Shown: piece by piece, positions 43,053 to 54,562 of the stretch
Numbering within the stretch: position 1 is the stretch's first letter
Layout of the letters: each line of letters begins with the position of its first letter
DNA from: Neorhizobium populisoli
Lineage (GTDB): Bacteria; Pseudomonadota; Alphaproteobacteria; Rhizobiales; Rhizobiaceae
Direction: 5' to 3'
NCBI RefSeq assembly: GCF_019430945.1
Contig: NZ_JAHYCB010000001.1
Location: forward strand, 372,001 to 436,000
Length of the DNA stretch: 64,000 bases
Notes under the pieces: generated by a model
Seen by the model: the letters and a program-made list of their open reading frames with translations, nothing else
The model's database searches: none
Told to the model about the DNA's origin: nothing
Made by a program: the position numbers and the translations under genes

Positions 43053-43287
43053 GGAATTCCGGACCGGTCCCCTTCTGGTCGGCTGCGCTGTCGGAGCGTT
43101 TTTGCGACGGCGATATGTCCGTGGCCAGGCCTCACCCCCGACCGCCTATGCGTAGCCGCTCCGATCTTTTTGTCAAAGCCGGCTAAAGACCTTACCCGGA
43201 AATGTCGTTTTTTACCGATCGCTCTAAAGGGATCTCAATGGCTGTTGTGTACGGTGTCTTACAAGGGAACAACGAGGGACCAAAAAC

Positions 43288-43632
43288 ATGACCAGCACTC
43301 CCAATGGCCGGATCAAGACACGCGGAGCCGAGCGCCGGAAAACGCGCATTCTCGGCAAGGTCCGGTATTTCAACCAGATCGTCGAAGGCCGCGTCACCGA
43401 CATTTCGCCGAAGGGCCTGGCGCTTGATCTCGGCGGGCGCGTTCTGGATGCCGCCGACGGCAGCCCGGTCAAGGTGGAAAGCGAAGAACTCGGCATTCTG
43501 GAAGGCACCGTCAAATGGCGCCGCAGCGGGCGTCTTGGCGTGCAGTTCAACGTCAACAGCAACGCTTGGGCGCAGGTCTCCTCCTATTTCCGTTTCTTCC
43601 ACAAGGATGTGCCGGCAGGCCTGGCGCGCTGA
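43288..43632 (+). CDS. PilZ-domain c-di-GMP-binding protein
   Basis: A single-domain 114-residue protein. The c-di-GMP-binding elements are RRKTR at 16-20 (RxxxR type) and DISPKG around residues 38-43 (D/NxSxxG type). Single PilZ domains act as c-di-GMP effectors on motility or polysaccharide export. Two c-di-GMP enzymes are encoded about 10 kb downstream. The 235 bases upstream contain only promoter sequence for this and the divergent transporter gene. Confidence 0.88.
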   Translation: MTSTPNGRIKTRGAERRKTRILGKVRYFNQIVEGRVTDISPKGLALDLGGRVLDAADGSPVKVESEELGILEGTVKWRRSGRLGVQFNVNSNAWAQVSSYFRFFHKDVPAGLAR

Positions 43633-43733
43633 CGGATTCGGCCGCCGGATTTTTTGCCCGTGCGCCCCTGACTTCCATGTACCTCCCGCCCTAAGTCCGG
43701 CTGCGGACCGGACAAGGACGGGAGATATTGCCT

Positions 43734-45377
43734 ATGAATTTTGAAGAGAGCCTGCAGCAATTGTTTGCTGCGGAACCGGATAATTATGACGCGGTGCGCG
43801 GCACGCGCGATATCTGGAAAAACCTGCTGCAGGACGATGCCGGCCCCGTCGGCCGGCTCTATTCGCTCTATTTCGAGACCGTGAAAGCAATGATGGCCCG
43901 GCGTGGCGTGCCCGGTCTCGATCCGGCACCGGATGCGCTCGACGACCTTCAGGGCTACAAGTTCATCATCACCTTCGCCGGATCGGGCTATCTCGAACGG
44001 CATGTCACCAAGACAGCCGCGCAGGAGCTGCTTGCGGGCCACGGTGAAGAACATCTGGCACTAATCGAACACGGCCTGCAGCTTGCGGACGACCGTATAA
44101 CCGAGCGGCATCTAAGGCTCGATACCGGCTGCTGGGGCGATATTGTCGGCGGCATGATCCTGCTTTATCGCTTCCACACGACATTCGGCGAAACCGGAAG
44201 AGCGCTCGAAGCGACGGTGACGCCTTATATTCCCCGGTTCTTCCGCGCTTTTCCCAATCAGGAAAACGGCATCATCCTGCATATGCTGGAAAACCATCCG
44301 CAGGCGGTGGAGGAAATGGCCAGTCTGATCCGCCTACATCTTCCGGATGGAAACGACGGCAATTCCAGTCAAATGGAAAGCCTGTTTCTCGACATGCTCG
44401 GTTATTACGCGGACCGGAACAGGTTTACCCACAAGAACGGCAAGGCGATCCTGACGGCGGTCATGGCCGATATCGAGGACTGGCCGGTCGAAACCGTACG
44501 CGCCTTCGTCAATGCGGCCATACTCAAACCCCTGCACATCGCGCCGATGACACAGGAGGAGGCCGCCAGTGAAGTGCGCGGCACGGTCAATGCCTATAGA
44601 AACATGCTTGCCAAGCCGATCGAAGGTTCTCTCGGCATGTCTGCGGCGCAGCGCAAGCAGAATTACGAGGAAAGCCTCGGCGAAGCGGAAGCGGAGCTCA
44701 ATCTGATCGAGACCGGTTTCGATCGCTGGCTGCAGAAACGCAACGTCAAGGCGTTCAAACGCATCGGCGTCTCGGCGACCACGCGGGCCATCATGCAGGC
44801 CGTCGTCAAACGCCTGCCGAAATCCGAGAAGGCCTCCGTGCAGGACGTGCTCGACGCCGCCGCAGCGGCTAAAGAAACCCAGAGAAAGAAGTTTCCGATG
44901 CCCGGCCGGGCCGGCAACCGTTTCAAGGATTTCGGGCTGAAACTACTGGTGATCGAGGAACTGATGTACCGGCAGAACCTGCTCCAGCCGAAATTCGACG
45001 TGCATGAGTTCGCTAAGGAATACGAGAAGCGGGAGATTTCCGTCGAAAGCGACGGTTATGCGATCATTCCGGAAGTGCAGCAATATTTCCGCGACCTTGC
45101 GATCGGCGACGACCTGCTTGCCAAGGTCGAGACGCTTCACCAGTCAAGCGGGCTGGATGGCGGGCCGGCCTTCATCGAACACCTCTATCCGTTCTGGGAT
45201 CCAGGCGCCGGCGACGATGCCATTCCGGTGAAAAAGGGAGCGATCGACGATCTGGAGCTTCTGCCGAACCTCAAATCAATCAGCGGGCTGGAAAACAGCA
45301 AGCCTGCAAAAAATCTGTTGGCGGCGCTTCAGGCACACGGCATCCGACTGGTCAGCGAGGAAGAAGCAAGCTTTTGA
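43734..45377 (+). CDS. Large protein with C-terminal DUF6892-like domain
   Basis: 547 residues from ATG 43734 (MNFEESLQQLFAAEPDNYDA); GGGAG is 9 bases upstream, better than a TTG six bases earlier. No signal peptide or membrane helices. The N-terminal about 400 residues are helical and of no family I recognise. The C-terminal part (FKDFGLKLLVIEELMYRQNL, LQPKFDVHEFAKEYEKREI, YAIIPEVQQYFRDLAIGDDL, DLELLPNLKSISGLE) resembles DUF6892, a small domain otherwise common in Firmicutes and Proteobacteria and of unknown role. Preceded by a GTCCGG/CCGGAC hairpin at 43695-43713. Confidence 0.7.
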   Translation: MNFEESLQQLFAAEPDNYDAVRGTRDIWKNLLQDDAGPVGRLYSLYFETVKAMMARRGVPGLDPAPDALDDLQGYKFIITFAGSGYLERHVTKTAAQELLAGHGEEHLALIEHGLQLADDRITERHLRLDTGCWGDIVGGMILLYRFHTTFGETGRALEATVTPYIPRFFRAFPNQENGIILHMLENHPQAVEEMASLIRLHLPDGNDGNSSQMESLFLDMLGYYADRNRFTHKNGKAILTAVMADIEDWPVETVRAFVNAAILKPLHIAPMTQEEAASEVRGTVNAYRNMLAKPIEGSLGMSAAQRKQNYEESLGEAEAELNLIETGFDRWLQKRNVKAFKRIGVSATTRAIMQAVVKRLPKSEKASVQDVLDAAAAAKETQRKKFPMPGRAGNRFKDFGLKLLVIEELMYRQNLLQPKFDVHEFAKEYEKREISVESDGYAIIPEVQQYFRDLAIGDDLLAKVETLHQSSGLDGGPAFIEHLYPFWDPGAGDDAIPVKKGAIDDLELLPNLKSISGLENSKPAKNLLAALQAHGIRLVSEEEASF

Positions 45378-45492
45378 AATTCAAACGAAAATATTGTCGT
45401 CAAAACGCATTTTGAAACTGTCATTTTACTGATGCAAGCCTGTGCAATTAGGCATAAGCTCGCTCTAGCAAAAGACCTGAGGGAGAATGTTC

Positions 45493-47481
<1,989 letters not shown>

Positions 47482-47550
47482 GCTGAAATCACCGATGAGA
47501 GACGGCAGCTGCAAGGCTGCCGCCAAATCAGTGTAGACGGTGCACCGAGC

Positions 47551-47687
47551 TCCCTTCTTCCCCCTTGCGGGGAAGATGTCAGCAGAGCTGACAGATGGGG
47601 GTGGTGCCACGAACCCGACTTGAATTTGCTGAACCACCCCCGTCTGTCGCCGCTGGCGACATCTTCCCCGCAAGGGGGAAGAAGGGA
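47551..47687. repeat. RIME-like palindromic element, copy 2 (most intact)
   Basis: 137 bases with perfect 30-base terminal inverted repeats (the left end TCCCTTCTTCCCCCTTGCGG is mirrored at the right). Inner palindromes are TGTCAGCAGAGCTGACA on the left and TGTCGCCGCTGGCGACA on the right. It lies between cpdB and the PhzF gene. Confidence 0.88.
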
Positions 47688-47743
47688 GTATGCTGCACCG
47701 GCTCGCTTTCTGTTTTCCATTTTAAATCGCGGATTGATCCATC

Positions 47744-48580
47744 ATGCCCACATTCCCCTTCCAGCAGGTCGACGTCTTCTCCCGCCAGCCGATGCGCGGC
47801 AATCCGCTGGCCGTCGTGGTGGGTGCCGATGGCCTGAGCGATGCGCAGATGCAGTCCTTCGCCAATTGGACCAATCTCAGCGAAACGACCTTCCTGCTCG
47901 AGCCGACAGATCCGAAGGCGAGCTATCGGGTCCGGATCTTCACGCCGAGCCAAGAATTGCCGTTTGCCGGTCACCCGACGCTCGGCAGCGCGCATGTGTG
48001 GCTCTCGCAGCAACAGACGTCGCCAACCGGAGATATCGTGCAGGAATGCGGCGCGGGCCTCGTCCGCATCCGCCGCGATGGCGACCGGCTTGCGTTTGCA
48101 GCGCCGCCGCTCAAGCGTAGCGGCCCGGTCGATCCGGCGCTGGTGGAGCGCATCGCCAAGGCCCTCAGCCTGCCGGCCAATCTGATCGAAGATGCCAACT
48201 GGTGCGAAAACGGGCCGGACTGGATCGGTGTCCGCCTGCCCTCGCGCGCCGATGTGCTCGCCGTCAAACCGGATTATGCCGCGCTTGCCGGCGCACGGGT
48301 CGGCCTTGTCGGGCGCTTCGATCCGGCTCAGGACGGCACTGAGGCCGTATTCGAGGTCCGCGCCTTTACCCGCAACGGTTATGAAGACCCGGTCACCGGC
48401 AGCCTCAATGCAGGCCTTGCCCAATGGCTGATCGGCACCGGTATTGCGCCTGAAAGCTATGTCGCCGCCCAGGGCACGGTTCTCGGCCGCGCCGGGCGCG
48501 TATATGTGGACAAAGTCGGCGACGACATCTGGATCGGCGGGGATGTGGTGACCTGTATCAAGGGTACGGTGGAGCTTTAG
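47744..48580 (+). CDS. PhzF-family isomerase
   Basis: A 278-residue protein with the two-lobed PhzF/diaminopimelate-epimerase fold. FQQVDVFSRQPMRGNPLAVV is the conserved start; the catalytic Glu is in WTNLSETTFLLEP; ELPFAGHPTLGSAHV and the second-lobe FTRNGYEDPVTGSLNAGLAQ (DPVTGSA-type motif) follow. No phenazine genes are nearby, so phenazine production is unlikely; substrate unknown. Confidence 0.92.
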   Translation: MPTFPFQQVDVFSRQPMRGNPLAVVVGADGLSDAQMQSFANWTNLSETTFLLEPTDPKASYRVRIFTPSQELPFAGHPTLGSAHVWLSQQQTSPTGDIVQECGAGLVRIRRDGDRLAFAAPPLKRSGPVDPALVERIAKALSLPANLIEDANWCENGPDWIGVRLPSRADVLAVKPDYAALAGARVGLVGRFDPAQDGTEAVFEVRAFTRNGYEDPVTGSLNAGLAQWLIGTGIAPESYVAAQGTVLGRAGRVYVDKVGDDIWIGGDVVTCIKGTVEL

Positions 48581-48589
48581 GCTACCCGA

Positions 48590-49489
48590 TCAGATATCCG
48601 CGAGAAACGAAGAGGCCGCGGCCCGGACCCGATCAAGGTGCGTAAAAAGCGCGGCGTGCTCACCGCCTTCGATCCGGCAAAACCTTGCATGCGGGATGGC
48701 CGCCATCGCCCGCTCCGCATGGCCGAACGGCACGACCGGGTCGGCCGTGCCATGCACCACCAGAACCGGTTGCCGAACCTCGCCCAAAGGCAAATCCGGC
48801 AGGTCGCGGAACAGACCGACATCGTTGATCATCCCCGGCAGGCGCCGCTTGATCTCTTCGGCAACGCGTTCCTGAAATGCCAGAAAAAGATCGCCGGCCT
48901 GCGGATCGGCGAGCACCCTTGCCGCCAGCGCGGGGTCGCTGATCGACCATCTCGCCGTCTCCTTCGGGTCGCGCTGAACCTTTCGCCGGAGCCAGTTCTG
49001 CATGCCGGGGATCGCCATCAGCCACGTCACCATCCGGAGACGCCGCAATACGTGGGGCGGAATATCGAGACTGGCGGTGACTGCGGAGAACAGGATCAAT
49101 GCCTTGCAACGGTCGGGATGCCGCGCAGCGAAGTGAATGGCGGACGGCCCGCCGGCAGAAAGACCGGCGACGACCGCCCGTTCGATGCCGAGCCTGTCCA
49201 GCAAGGCGGCATAGGCATCCGCCTGCTCTTCCGGCGTCCGGCCGATCGCGAGCGGCGTGCCTAGATATCCCGGCCGTGACAGCGCCAGAAAACGCCAGGG
49301 CTCCGGCTTGGGAAACAGCGCGCGTGCCAGGAGCCAGGATTGGTCGAAACCACCCAGGCCACCATGCAATGACAACAGGGCCTCGCCCTGCCCCGCATCG
49401 ATATGCTGGATCGGGCCGGCGGTGGTCCGGGTGATAGAGGGTGCGGGCATGACCATGCCGCCCGCACCGATTTTGAAGGACAGGTTCAT
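48590..49489 (-). CDS. Alpha/beta hydrolase
   Basis: 299 residues from ATG 49489 (MNLSFKIGAGGMVMPAPSIT). Oxyanion motif LSLHGGLGGFDQSW, nucleophile Ser in VVAGLSAGGPSAI, acid in VVHGTADPVVPF, His in IEGGEHAALFTH. The gene starts 8 bases after the stop of the DUF2087 gene, so translation is likely coupled. Substrate unknown. Confidence 0.9.
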   Translation of the reverse strand: MNLSFKIGAGGMVMPAPSITRTTAGPIQHIDAGQGEALLSLHGGLGGFDQSWLLARALFPKPEPWRFLALSRPGYLGTPLAIGRTPEEQADAYAALLDRLGIERAVVAGLSAGGPSAIHFAARHPDRCKALILFSAVTASLDIPPHVLRRLRMVTWLMAIPGMQNWLRRKVQRDPKETARWSISDPALAARVLADPQAGDLFLAFQERVAEEIKRRLPGMINDVGLFRDLPDLPLGEVRQPVLVVHGTADPVVPFGHAERAMAAIPHARFCRIEGGEHAALFTHLDRVRAAASSFLADI

Positions 49490-49496
49490 CGGCGCC

Positions 49497-50057
49497 TCAT
49501 GCTGCCTTGGCGACAGCGCCGCCAATCCGCGACAGCAGCAACTTCAGTTCCGGCGGCGGCTTCTTCTCGATGCGGCGATAGTCGCTGCCGTCGCGCTTGC
49601 GCTGCATCAGCGCCAGGTCGACCATGTCGCGGCGCAGAAGTGCGGCATCGCCGAAGTGATGCAGGCCGTTCAGGAACTCGCTGATCTCGCGTTCGGAGAA
49701 GCTTCGGCCACGCGGGATTTTCGACCAGAGGAACCAGAGGCAAAGCTCCTGCTGCGAGCGCTTGGTCGGCCAGCGGACGAGCTTGCCCTCACGGTCGAAG
49801 ACGCGCAGCGTATGCAGCACCCGCTTCTCGTCAGGCATCGGCTCGGGCGCGGCGGCGACGCTCCAGGTCGCAAGGACCTCTTCAGTCTTCCCGGCGGCAC
49901 GAAAGTGCTGGTAGTTGCGGTAACCGGCGGCGCGGGCCAGGAGATTAAGCATCTCCAGATGGCTCGGCTTGTGGTCGAGCTTGTCGATTTCAGTGCGGAT
50001 GGATTTGGCAAAGGCCGACAGATCGGCGATCGCCATCGGAAAGATGGATCTCGGCAT
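49497..50057 (-). CDS. DUF2087 protein
   Basis: 186 residues starting MPRSIFPMAIADLSAFAKSI, with GAGG upstream. The N-terminal half contains LNLLARAAGYRNYQHFRAAG, reminiscent of the glyoxalase-related SAM-like helix region. The C-terminal half is DUF2087 (PRGRSFSEREISEFLNGLHH, DAALLRRDMVDLALMQRKRD, GSDYRRIEKKPP), a winged-helix-like domain often fused to ArsR-type regulators. A DNA-binding role is possible. Forms an operon with the downstream hydrolase. Confidence 0.88.
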   Translation of the reverse strand: MPRSIFPMAIADLSAFAKSIRTEIDKLDHKPSHLEMLNLLARAAGYRNYQHFRAAGKTEEVLATWSVAAAPEPMPDEKRVLHTLRVFDREGKLVRWPTKRSQQELCLWFLWSKIPRGRSFSEREISEFLNGLHHFGDAALLRRDMVDLALMQRKRDGSDYRRIEKKPPPELKLLLSRIGGAVAKAA

Positions 50058-50328
50058 GTCTTATCCTCGAACGTGCCGTTCCCGGAGTTGGGTGTCGGTG
50101 GTCGCCGGCTTTCGACTTCGGCACAGGATAAGTGCTGATCATCTTTTTGGATAGCAGGTTTAGCTTCCCTTGCGGGACGGCAACGCCTCGGTGAACTGCA
50201 GACCGTGGCTGCTCTTACAACGAAGCCGGCGATGCCGTCAACTCGCAGCTTATTGCCATCATAATCATGCTTCGCCGACTAACGATTTGCTGATAAAATT
50301 TACGGAATATGGCGTGAGGAGAACGCCC

Positions 50329-51357
50329 ATGCTCGAGAAGACCAAAACCGCGCTCATCTATGGCGACGAACCGGGCCTGCGTTTCGCCGTCGTCCTCGAC
50401 GGTCACGGCGGCTGCCGGACGCTGAACATTGCCGAGGCCTGCAGCTGGAAGCCGGAGGACGGCGTCGTCTGGCTGCATTTCGAGCGCGACCATCCGGCTG
50501 CTGCGAACTGGGTCAACAATGATGGCGGGTTCGATCCGCTGGTCGCCGAAGCGCTGCTGGCAGAAGATTCCCGGCCACGTGTCGAGCCGATCGACGACGG
50601 GCTGCTGATCATCCTGCGTGGGCTCTGCGCCGCGCCACCGGAGGACGTCACCGAAGCGCCGGACGATCTTGATCTCGTGCCTCTGCATATCTGGATCGAC
50701 GAACACCGGCTGGTGACATTGCGCGACAGCGGCCACTATATCACCGCGCTGCGCGATATCCGGCTGGCGCTTGAGAATGGCAAAGGTCCGAAAAAGGCCG
50801 GTGAATTGCTGGCTCTCGTCAGCGACAAGCTGGTGCGCGACCTCGAACCGGTGCTCGACGGCATGGACGAGGAAGTCGACGAGCTGGACGACCTGATCTT
50901 CAAGGGCGAAGCGAGCGAGGTTCGCCTGCGACTGAAGCTGCTTCGCCGCCGCGCCGTGCAGCTGCGCCGCTATATGGCGCCGCAGCGCGATGCCCTGAAC
51001 CGGATCGAACATGACGATGCGCCCTGGTTGAAGGAACGCGACAAGCTGCGCCTGCGCGAGGTGATCGACAAGCTGATGCGCTTCATCGAATATCTCGATG
51101 CGATCCGCGACCGGACCGGCATTCTGCATGACGACCTTTCGACGGTGATCGGTGAGCGGATCGCCCGCAATTCGAACCGGCTTGCGGCGCTCGCGGCGCT
51201 GCTCCTGCCGCCCAGCGTCGTCGCCGGCCTGTTCGGCATGAATGTCGGCGGCATTCCGGGTGTCGACGATACCTGGGCCTTCATCATCATCGTCGGCCTG
51301 GTCGTGGTCATCTCCGCTTTCACCCTATGGATATTGAAGCGGATCGACTGGCTCTAG
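50329..51357 (+). CDS. zntB: CorA-family zinc transporter ZntB
   Basis: 342 residues from ATG 50329 with GAGGAG upstream. A large cytoplasmic N-terminal funnel with a long coiled stalk (EEVDELDDLIFKGEASEVRL) is followed by two membrane helices at the C-terminus (AALAALLLPPSVVAGLFGMN, WAFIIIVGLVVVISAFTLWI). The pore motif is GMNVGGIPG, typical of the ZntB branch, not GMN-F/E of CorA magnesium channels. Zinc transport is inferred from that branch. Confidence 0.9.
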   Translation: MLEKTKTALIYGDEPGLRFAVVLDGHGGCRTLNIAEACSWKPEDGVVWLHFERDHPAAANWVNNDGGFDPLVAEALLAEDSRPRVEPIDDGLLIILRGLCAAPPEDVTEAPDDLDLVPLHIWIDEHRLVTLRDSGHYITALRDIRLALENGKGPKKAGELLALVSDKLVRDLEPVLDGMDEEVDELDDLIFKGEASEVRLRLKLLRRRAVQLRRYMAPQRDALNRIEHDDAPWLKERDKLRLREVIDKLMRFIEYLDAIRDRTGILHDDLSTVIGERIARNSNRLAALAALLLPPSVVAGLFGMNVGGIPGVDDTWAFIIIVGLVVVISAFTLWILKRIDWL

Positions 51358-51462
51358 GACCGTTCCGCTTTCTTCGAATCGCGAAATGGCTCTGGACTTT
51401 TCCTTTGCGCAATTGCGAACGCAAAACCGCTTCACACTTTGCTGGAATTGCTCTGAGGCCGG

Positions 51463-52431
51463 TTACTCCGCCGCGGCCGGCAGCGAATGCGGCTCTTCCA
51501 GGCCCAGCATCAGCTTGAAATCGCCATGGCTCGGGCAGGTCGAGAGGCGGCGCTTGAAGGCGTCCACCAACCACTGCCCGGCAGGTCCCGGCGGGCTCGA
51601 GGTCTTGGACATGGCATAAAGCGGATATTCGCTCTGCTCATAGGCTGGCAGATTGAGCGCCACAAGCTGGCCGCTCATGATGTCCTTGCCGGCGACGGAG
51701 GCCGGCAGACCGCCCCAGCCAAGACCGCCGCGGATCATCTCGTGCTTGGTCGAAATGTCGCTGATCCGCCAGGTCTTGTAGGAAAGAACATTGAAATCGC
51801 GGCCGTTGGTGAGGCCCGACTGGTCTGTGACGACCATCTGCACCTCTTCGCGCACATCCGCCATGCTCAGCGGCCGTTCGATCCTTGCCAGCGGATGGTC
51901 CGGTGCTGCGACGGGGATCATGAAGGAGTAACCGACCTTTTCCGCCGTCAAGGCGTCGTCCTGGCGCAGCAACGCGCCGCCGATGCCGATATCGGCTTTG
52001 CCGGAGAGCACCATGTCCATCACCATGCCGAGTTCACCGACATTGAGGTTCAGCTGGACACTCGGAAACAGTTCGCGGAATTCGCGCAGTTCGGCAACCA
52101 CGGCTTCGACCGGCACCATGACGCTGAGCGCCAGCGACAACTCCGCCTCCAGCCCCTGCCTGATGCTCTTTGCCCTCGCCCGCATGACCTGCAGGTCGGC
52201 GACGATGCGCCGGGCATCGGTGAGCAACGCCTTTCCGGCTTCGGTCAGCCTCGGCTGGCGGGCACCGCTGCGTTCGAACAGCGGCACTTCGAGCTGGGCC
52301 TCCAGATTGCCGATCGTGTAGCTCACCACCGATTGCGCCCGGTTCAGCACGCGCGAGGCGGCCGAAAAGCTGCCGGTTTCGGCAACGGCGAGAAAGACCT
52401 GCAGCTGGTCGAGGGTCGGATTGGCATCCAT
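51463..52431 (-). CDS. LysR-family transcriptional regulator
   Basis: 322 residues with the LysR helix-turn-helix at the start (LDQLQVFLAVAETGSFSAAS, RVLNRAQSVVSYTIGNLEAQ) and the effector-binding domain from about residue 90. It is divergent from the azoreductase gene and probably controls it. Candidate sites lie in 52451-52485. Confidence 0.94.
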   Translation of the reverse strand: MDANPTLDQLQVFLAVAETGSFSAASRVLNRAQSVVSYTIGNLEAQLEVPLFERSGARQPRLTEAGKALLTDARRIVADLQVMRARAKSIRQGLEAELSLALSVMVPVEAVVAELREFRELFPSVQLNLNVGELGMVMDMVLSGKADIGIGGALLRQDDALTAEKVGYSFMIPVAAPDHPLARIERPLSMADVREEVQMVVTDQSGLTNGRDFNVLSYKTWRISDISTKHEMIRGGLGWGGLPASVAGKDIMSGQLVALNLPAYEQSEYPLYAMSKTSSPPGPAGQWLVDAFKRRLSTCPSHGDFKLMLGLEEPHSLPAAAE

Positions 52432-52450
52432 GAGGGGTCATCCAAATTTT

Positions 52451-52485
52451 CGATAGATAGCTTCTAGATTATCTCAGTTTTATCG
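52451..52485. promoter_or_regulatory. Candidate LysR operator between the LysR and azoreductase genes
   Basis: Nested inverted repeats: CGATA (52451-52455) with TATCG (52481-52485), and AGATA (52455-52459) with TATCT (52470-52474). The inner pair has the dyad layout expected of a LysR site. Half-sites are short, so confidence is modest. Confidence 0.45.
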
Positions 52486-52572
52486 ATGGAGGTCCATGCC
52501 TATGTTCTGTCTCGAGGCGAACGGGATCCACCGTTCCAACAAAATCCAAGATCTCCAGACAAGGAAAATAGC

Positions 52573-53190
52573 ATGTCCTCCATCCTTCTCGTCACTTCCA
52601 GCCCGCGCGGCGATGAATCGCTTTCCTCGAAGGTCGCCCATGACCTCGCCAACAGCCTCAGCGCCCGCGACAACGGCACCTCGATCATCCACCGCGACCT
52701 CGGCGTCAACCCGATCCCGCATCTGGACAGCGTCACCACCTCGGCAATCCGCAAGGCTCCGGCCGACCGCAACCCGGAAGAAGCCGCAGCAGCCGACTAT
52801 TCCGACAAGCTGGTTGCCGAACTGCTGGCCGCCGATACCGTGATCATCGGCACCGGCCTCATCAACTTCAACATCTATTCGACGCTGAAGAGCTGGATCG
52901 ACAATATCGCTCGCGCCGGCCAGACCTTCAGCTACACGGCCGAAGGCCCGAAGGGCCTCGCCACCGGCAAGAAGGTCTATGTGGTGATGGCATCGGGTGG
53001 CGTCTATTCCGAAGGCCCGGCAGCCGGCATGAACCATGCCGTGCCATACCTCACCACCGTGCTTGGCTTCCTGGGCATGACCGATGTCGAAGTGGTTTAC
53101 GTCGAAGGCCTGGCCTTCGGTCCGGAAGCCGCTGAAAAGGCGATTGCCAGCGCCCAGCAGCGTAACCGGCAGCTCGCTCTGGCGGCCTAA
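52573..53190 (+). CDS. azoR: FMN-dependent NADH-azoreductase
   Basis: A 205-residue flavodoxin-fold reductase of quinones and azo compounds. MSSILLVTSSPRGDESLSSK binds FMN phosphate; INFNIYSTLKSWIDNIARAG and MASGGVYSEG are the other cofactor loops. The ATG at 52573 has AAGGA upstream. It is divergent from a LysR regulator. Its stop overlaps the stop of the convergent diguanylate cyclase gene by four bases. Confidence 0.93.
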   Translation: MSSILLVTSSPRGDESLSSKVAHDLANSLSARDNGTSIIHRDLGVNPIPHLDSVTTSAIRKAPADRNPEEAAAADYSDKLVAELLAADTVIIGTGLINFNIYSTLKSWIDNIARAGQTFSYTAEGPKGLATGKKVYVVMASGGVYSEGPAAGMNHAVPYLTTVLGFLGMTDVEVVYVEGLAFGPEAAEKAIASAQQRNRQLALAA

Positions 53191-54476
53191 CTTCCCCCTG
53201 CCCCTGCCAGAGGCCCGACGAACCTGCCGAGACGGCCGTGGACATTGTCCCGGCCGTCGCTTTTTGCGCGGTACAGCCGCTCGTCGGCGCGGGCCAGCAG
53301 CAGGTCGAGCGTCTGGCCATCCTCCGGTGCCGTCGCGATACCCATCGATACGGTGACCGGACGCCCATCCGGCCGGATGACGTAGCGGCGGACATTCAGC
53401 CTGGCCCGTTCCGCCAAAGCGAGGGCGCCGTCGTGATCCGTGTTCGGCAAAAGCAGCACGAATTCCTCGCCGCCGAAGCGGGAGAGATGGTCGCTCGGTC
53501 GCGAGCCGATCTGCAGGCGCGACGCGACATCCTTCAGCACCTGATCGCCCCTCAGGTGGCCAAACAGGTCATTCACTTCCTTGAAATTGTCGGCATCGAC
53601 GATAACGAGGCTGATGCAGCGATGCTGGTCGATACATTCGCGGATCAGTTTCGGCGCATCCGCCTCCAGCCTGCTGCGGTCGAACACCCCTGTCAGTCCG
53701 TCGATGCCGGTGCGCGCCAGGAGAGCCTGATAGCGCTCGCGAAAGGTCAGGTCGTTGAAGATATCGGTGATCTCGCGGCCCGACTTGGCCCGGCGCGGGA
53801 TATGGTCGATGCGCAGATAGATCGCAAACATGACCGAATAGATGAGAACCGCGAGCAGCTTGGCGTAGAGACCACCGAAAAACACGGAGGGCGGCGCATC
53901 GAACAGGAAATGCAACGCGCTATAGAAGCCGATCTGGTCGAAGGTCAGCATCAATAGCCCGCTCAAGGCGAAGCGGATGACCACATGGCCACGCAGGATT
54001 TTGCCGATCCGCTCGTAGAGCAGGATGATGCCGATCGCGTCGATATAGAGCAGCGCCGTGCCCCAGACCATCAGCCAGCCCATCTCGTTGAGGAAAGCCA
54101 TATCCGCCGGCCGGCCGCCCGGCAGCACGACGAGCTGGTGGGCATGCAGGATCTGCGCGATGCCGACGGTCAAGAGGTTGCCGAGGAAAAGCCCGTAGAT
54201 CGGCTGGCGAACGGTAGCCGCATCCTCCTTGAGATAAAGGAGCAGGATCATCATCAGCTTGCCGGCAAAAAAGACCGAGGAACCGGGCGACACCGTGCCG
54301 AACGGCAGCTGGATGTAGAAGACCGCCGCCAGATAGGTTTCCATGAAATGCATGACGCCGAGCGCGGTCAAAAACACGCCGAGACCCAGCTGACGCCGGA
54401 AATGCAGGAACGTCGTCATCACCGCAAAGTAGATGGCGGCTTCGCACAAAAACAGATCAAGATTGAACCAGTGCAT
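53187..54476 (-). CDS. Membrane-bound diguanylate cyclase (GGDEF)
   Basis: 429 residues. The N-terminal half has about seven membrane helices (for example AAIYFAVMTTFLHFRRQLGL, GMFLNEMGWLMVWG-like segments) and no known MASE name that I can assign. Residues about 255-420 form the GGDEF domain with DADNFKEVNDLFGHLRGDQV, an active GGEEF signature in RFGGEEFVLLLPN, and an RPSD inhibitory I-site five residues before it, so product feedback is likely. It starts 86 bases after the Amt-GGDEF-EAL gene on the same strand; a weak hairpin lies between them. Confidence 0.92.
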   Translation of the reverse strand: MHWFNLDLFLCEAAIYFAVMTTFLHFRRQLGLGVFLTALGVMHFMETYLAAVFYIQLPFGTVSPGSSVFFAGKLMMILLLYLKEDAATVRQPIYGLFLGNLLTVGIAQILHAHQLVVLPGGRPADMAFLNEMGWLMVWGTALLYIDAIGIILLYERIGKILRGHVVIRFALSGLLMLTFDQIGFYSALHFLFDAPPSVFFGGLYAKLLAVLIYSVMFAIYLRIDHIPRRAKSGREITDIFNDLTFRERYQALLARTGIDGLTGVFDRSRLEADAPKLIRECIDQHRCISLVIVDADNFKEVNDLFGHLRGDQVLKDVASRLQIGSRPSDHLSRFGGEEFVLLLPNTDHDGALALAERARLNVRRYVIRPDGRPVTVSMGIATAPEDGQTLDLLLARADERLYRAKSDGRDNVHGRLGRFVGPLAGAGGS

Positions 54477-54562
54477 TGCGATCCGTCTTCAATCTCGAAG
54501 CCGTTACATTCCTGTAGCGGCTGGTGTTTCAGCGATTCTCCCGGCGTGCGGCATTATCTCGA

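Noticed and set aside
47744..48580. Phenazine biosynthesis gene
   Set aside because: PhzF-type proteins are widespread isomerase-fold enzymes; no other phz gene is present.
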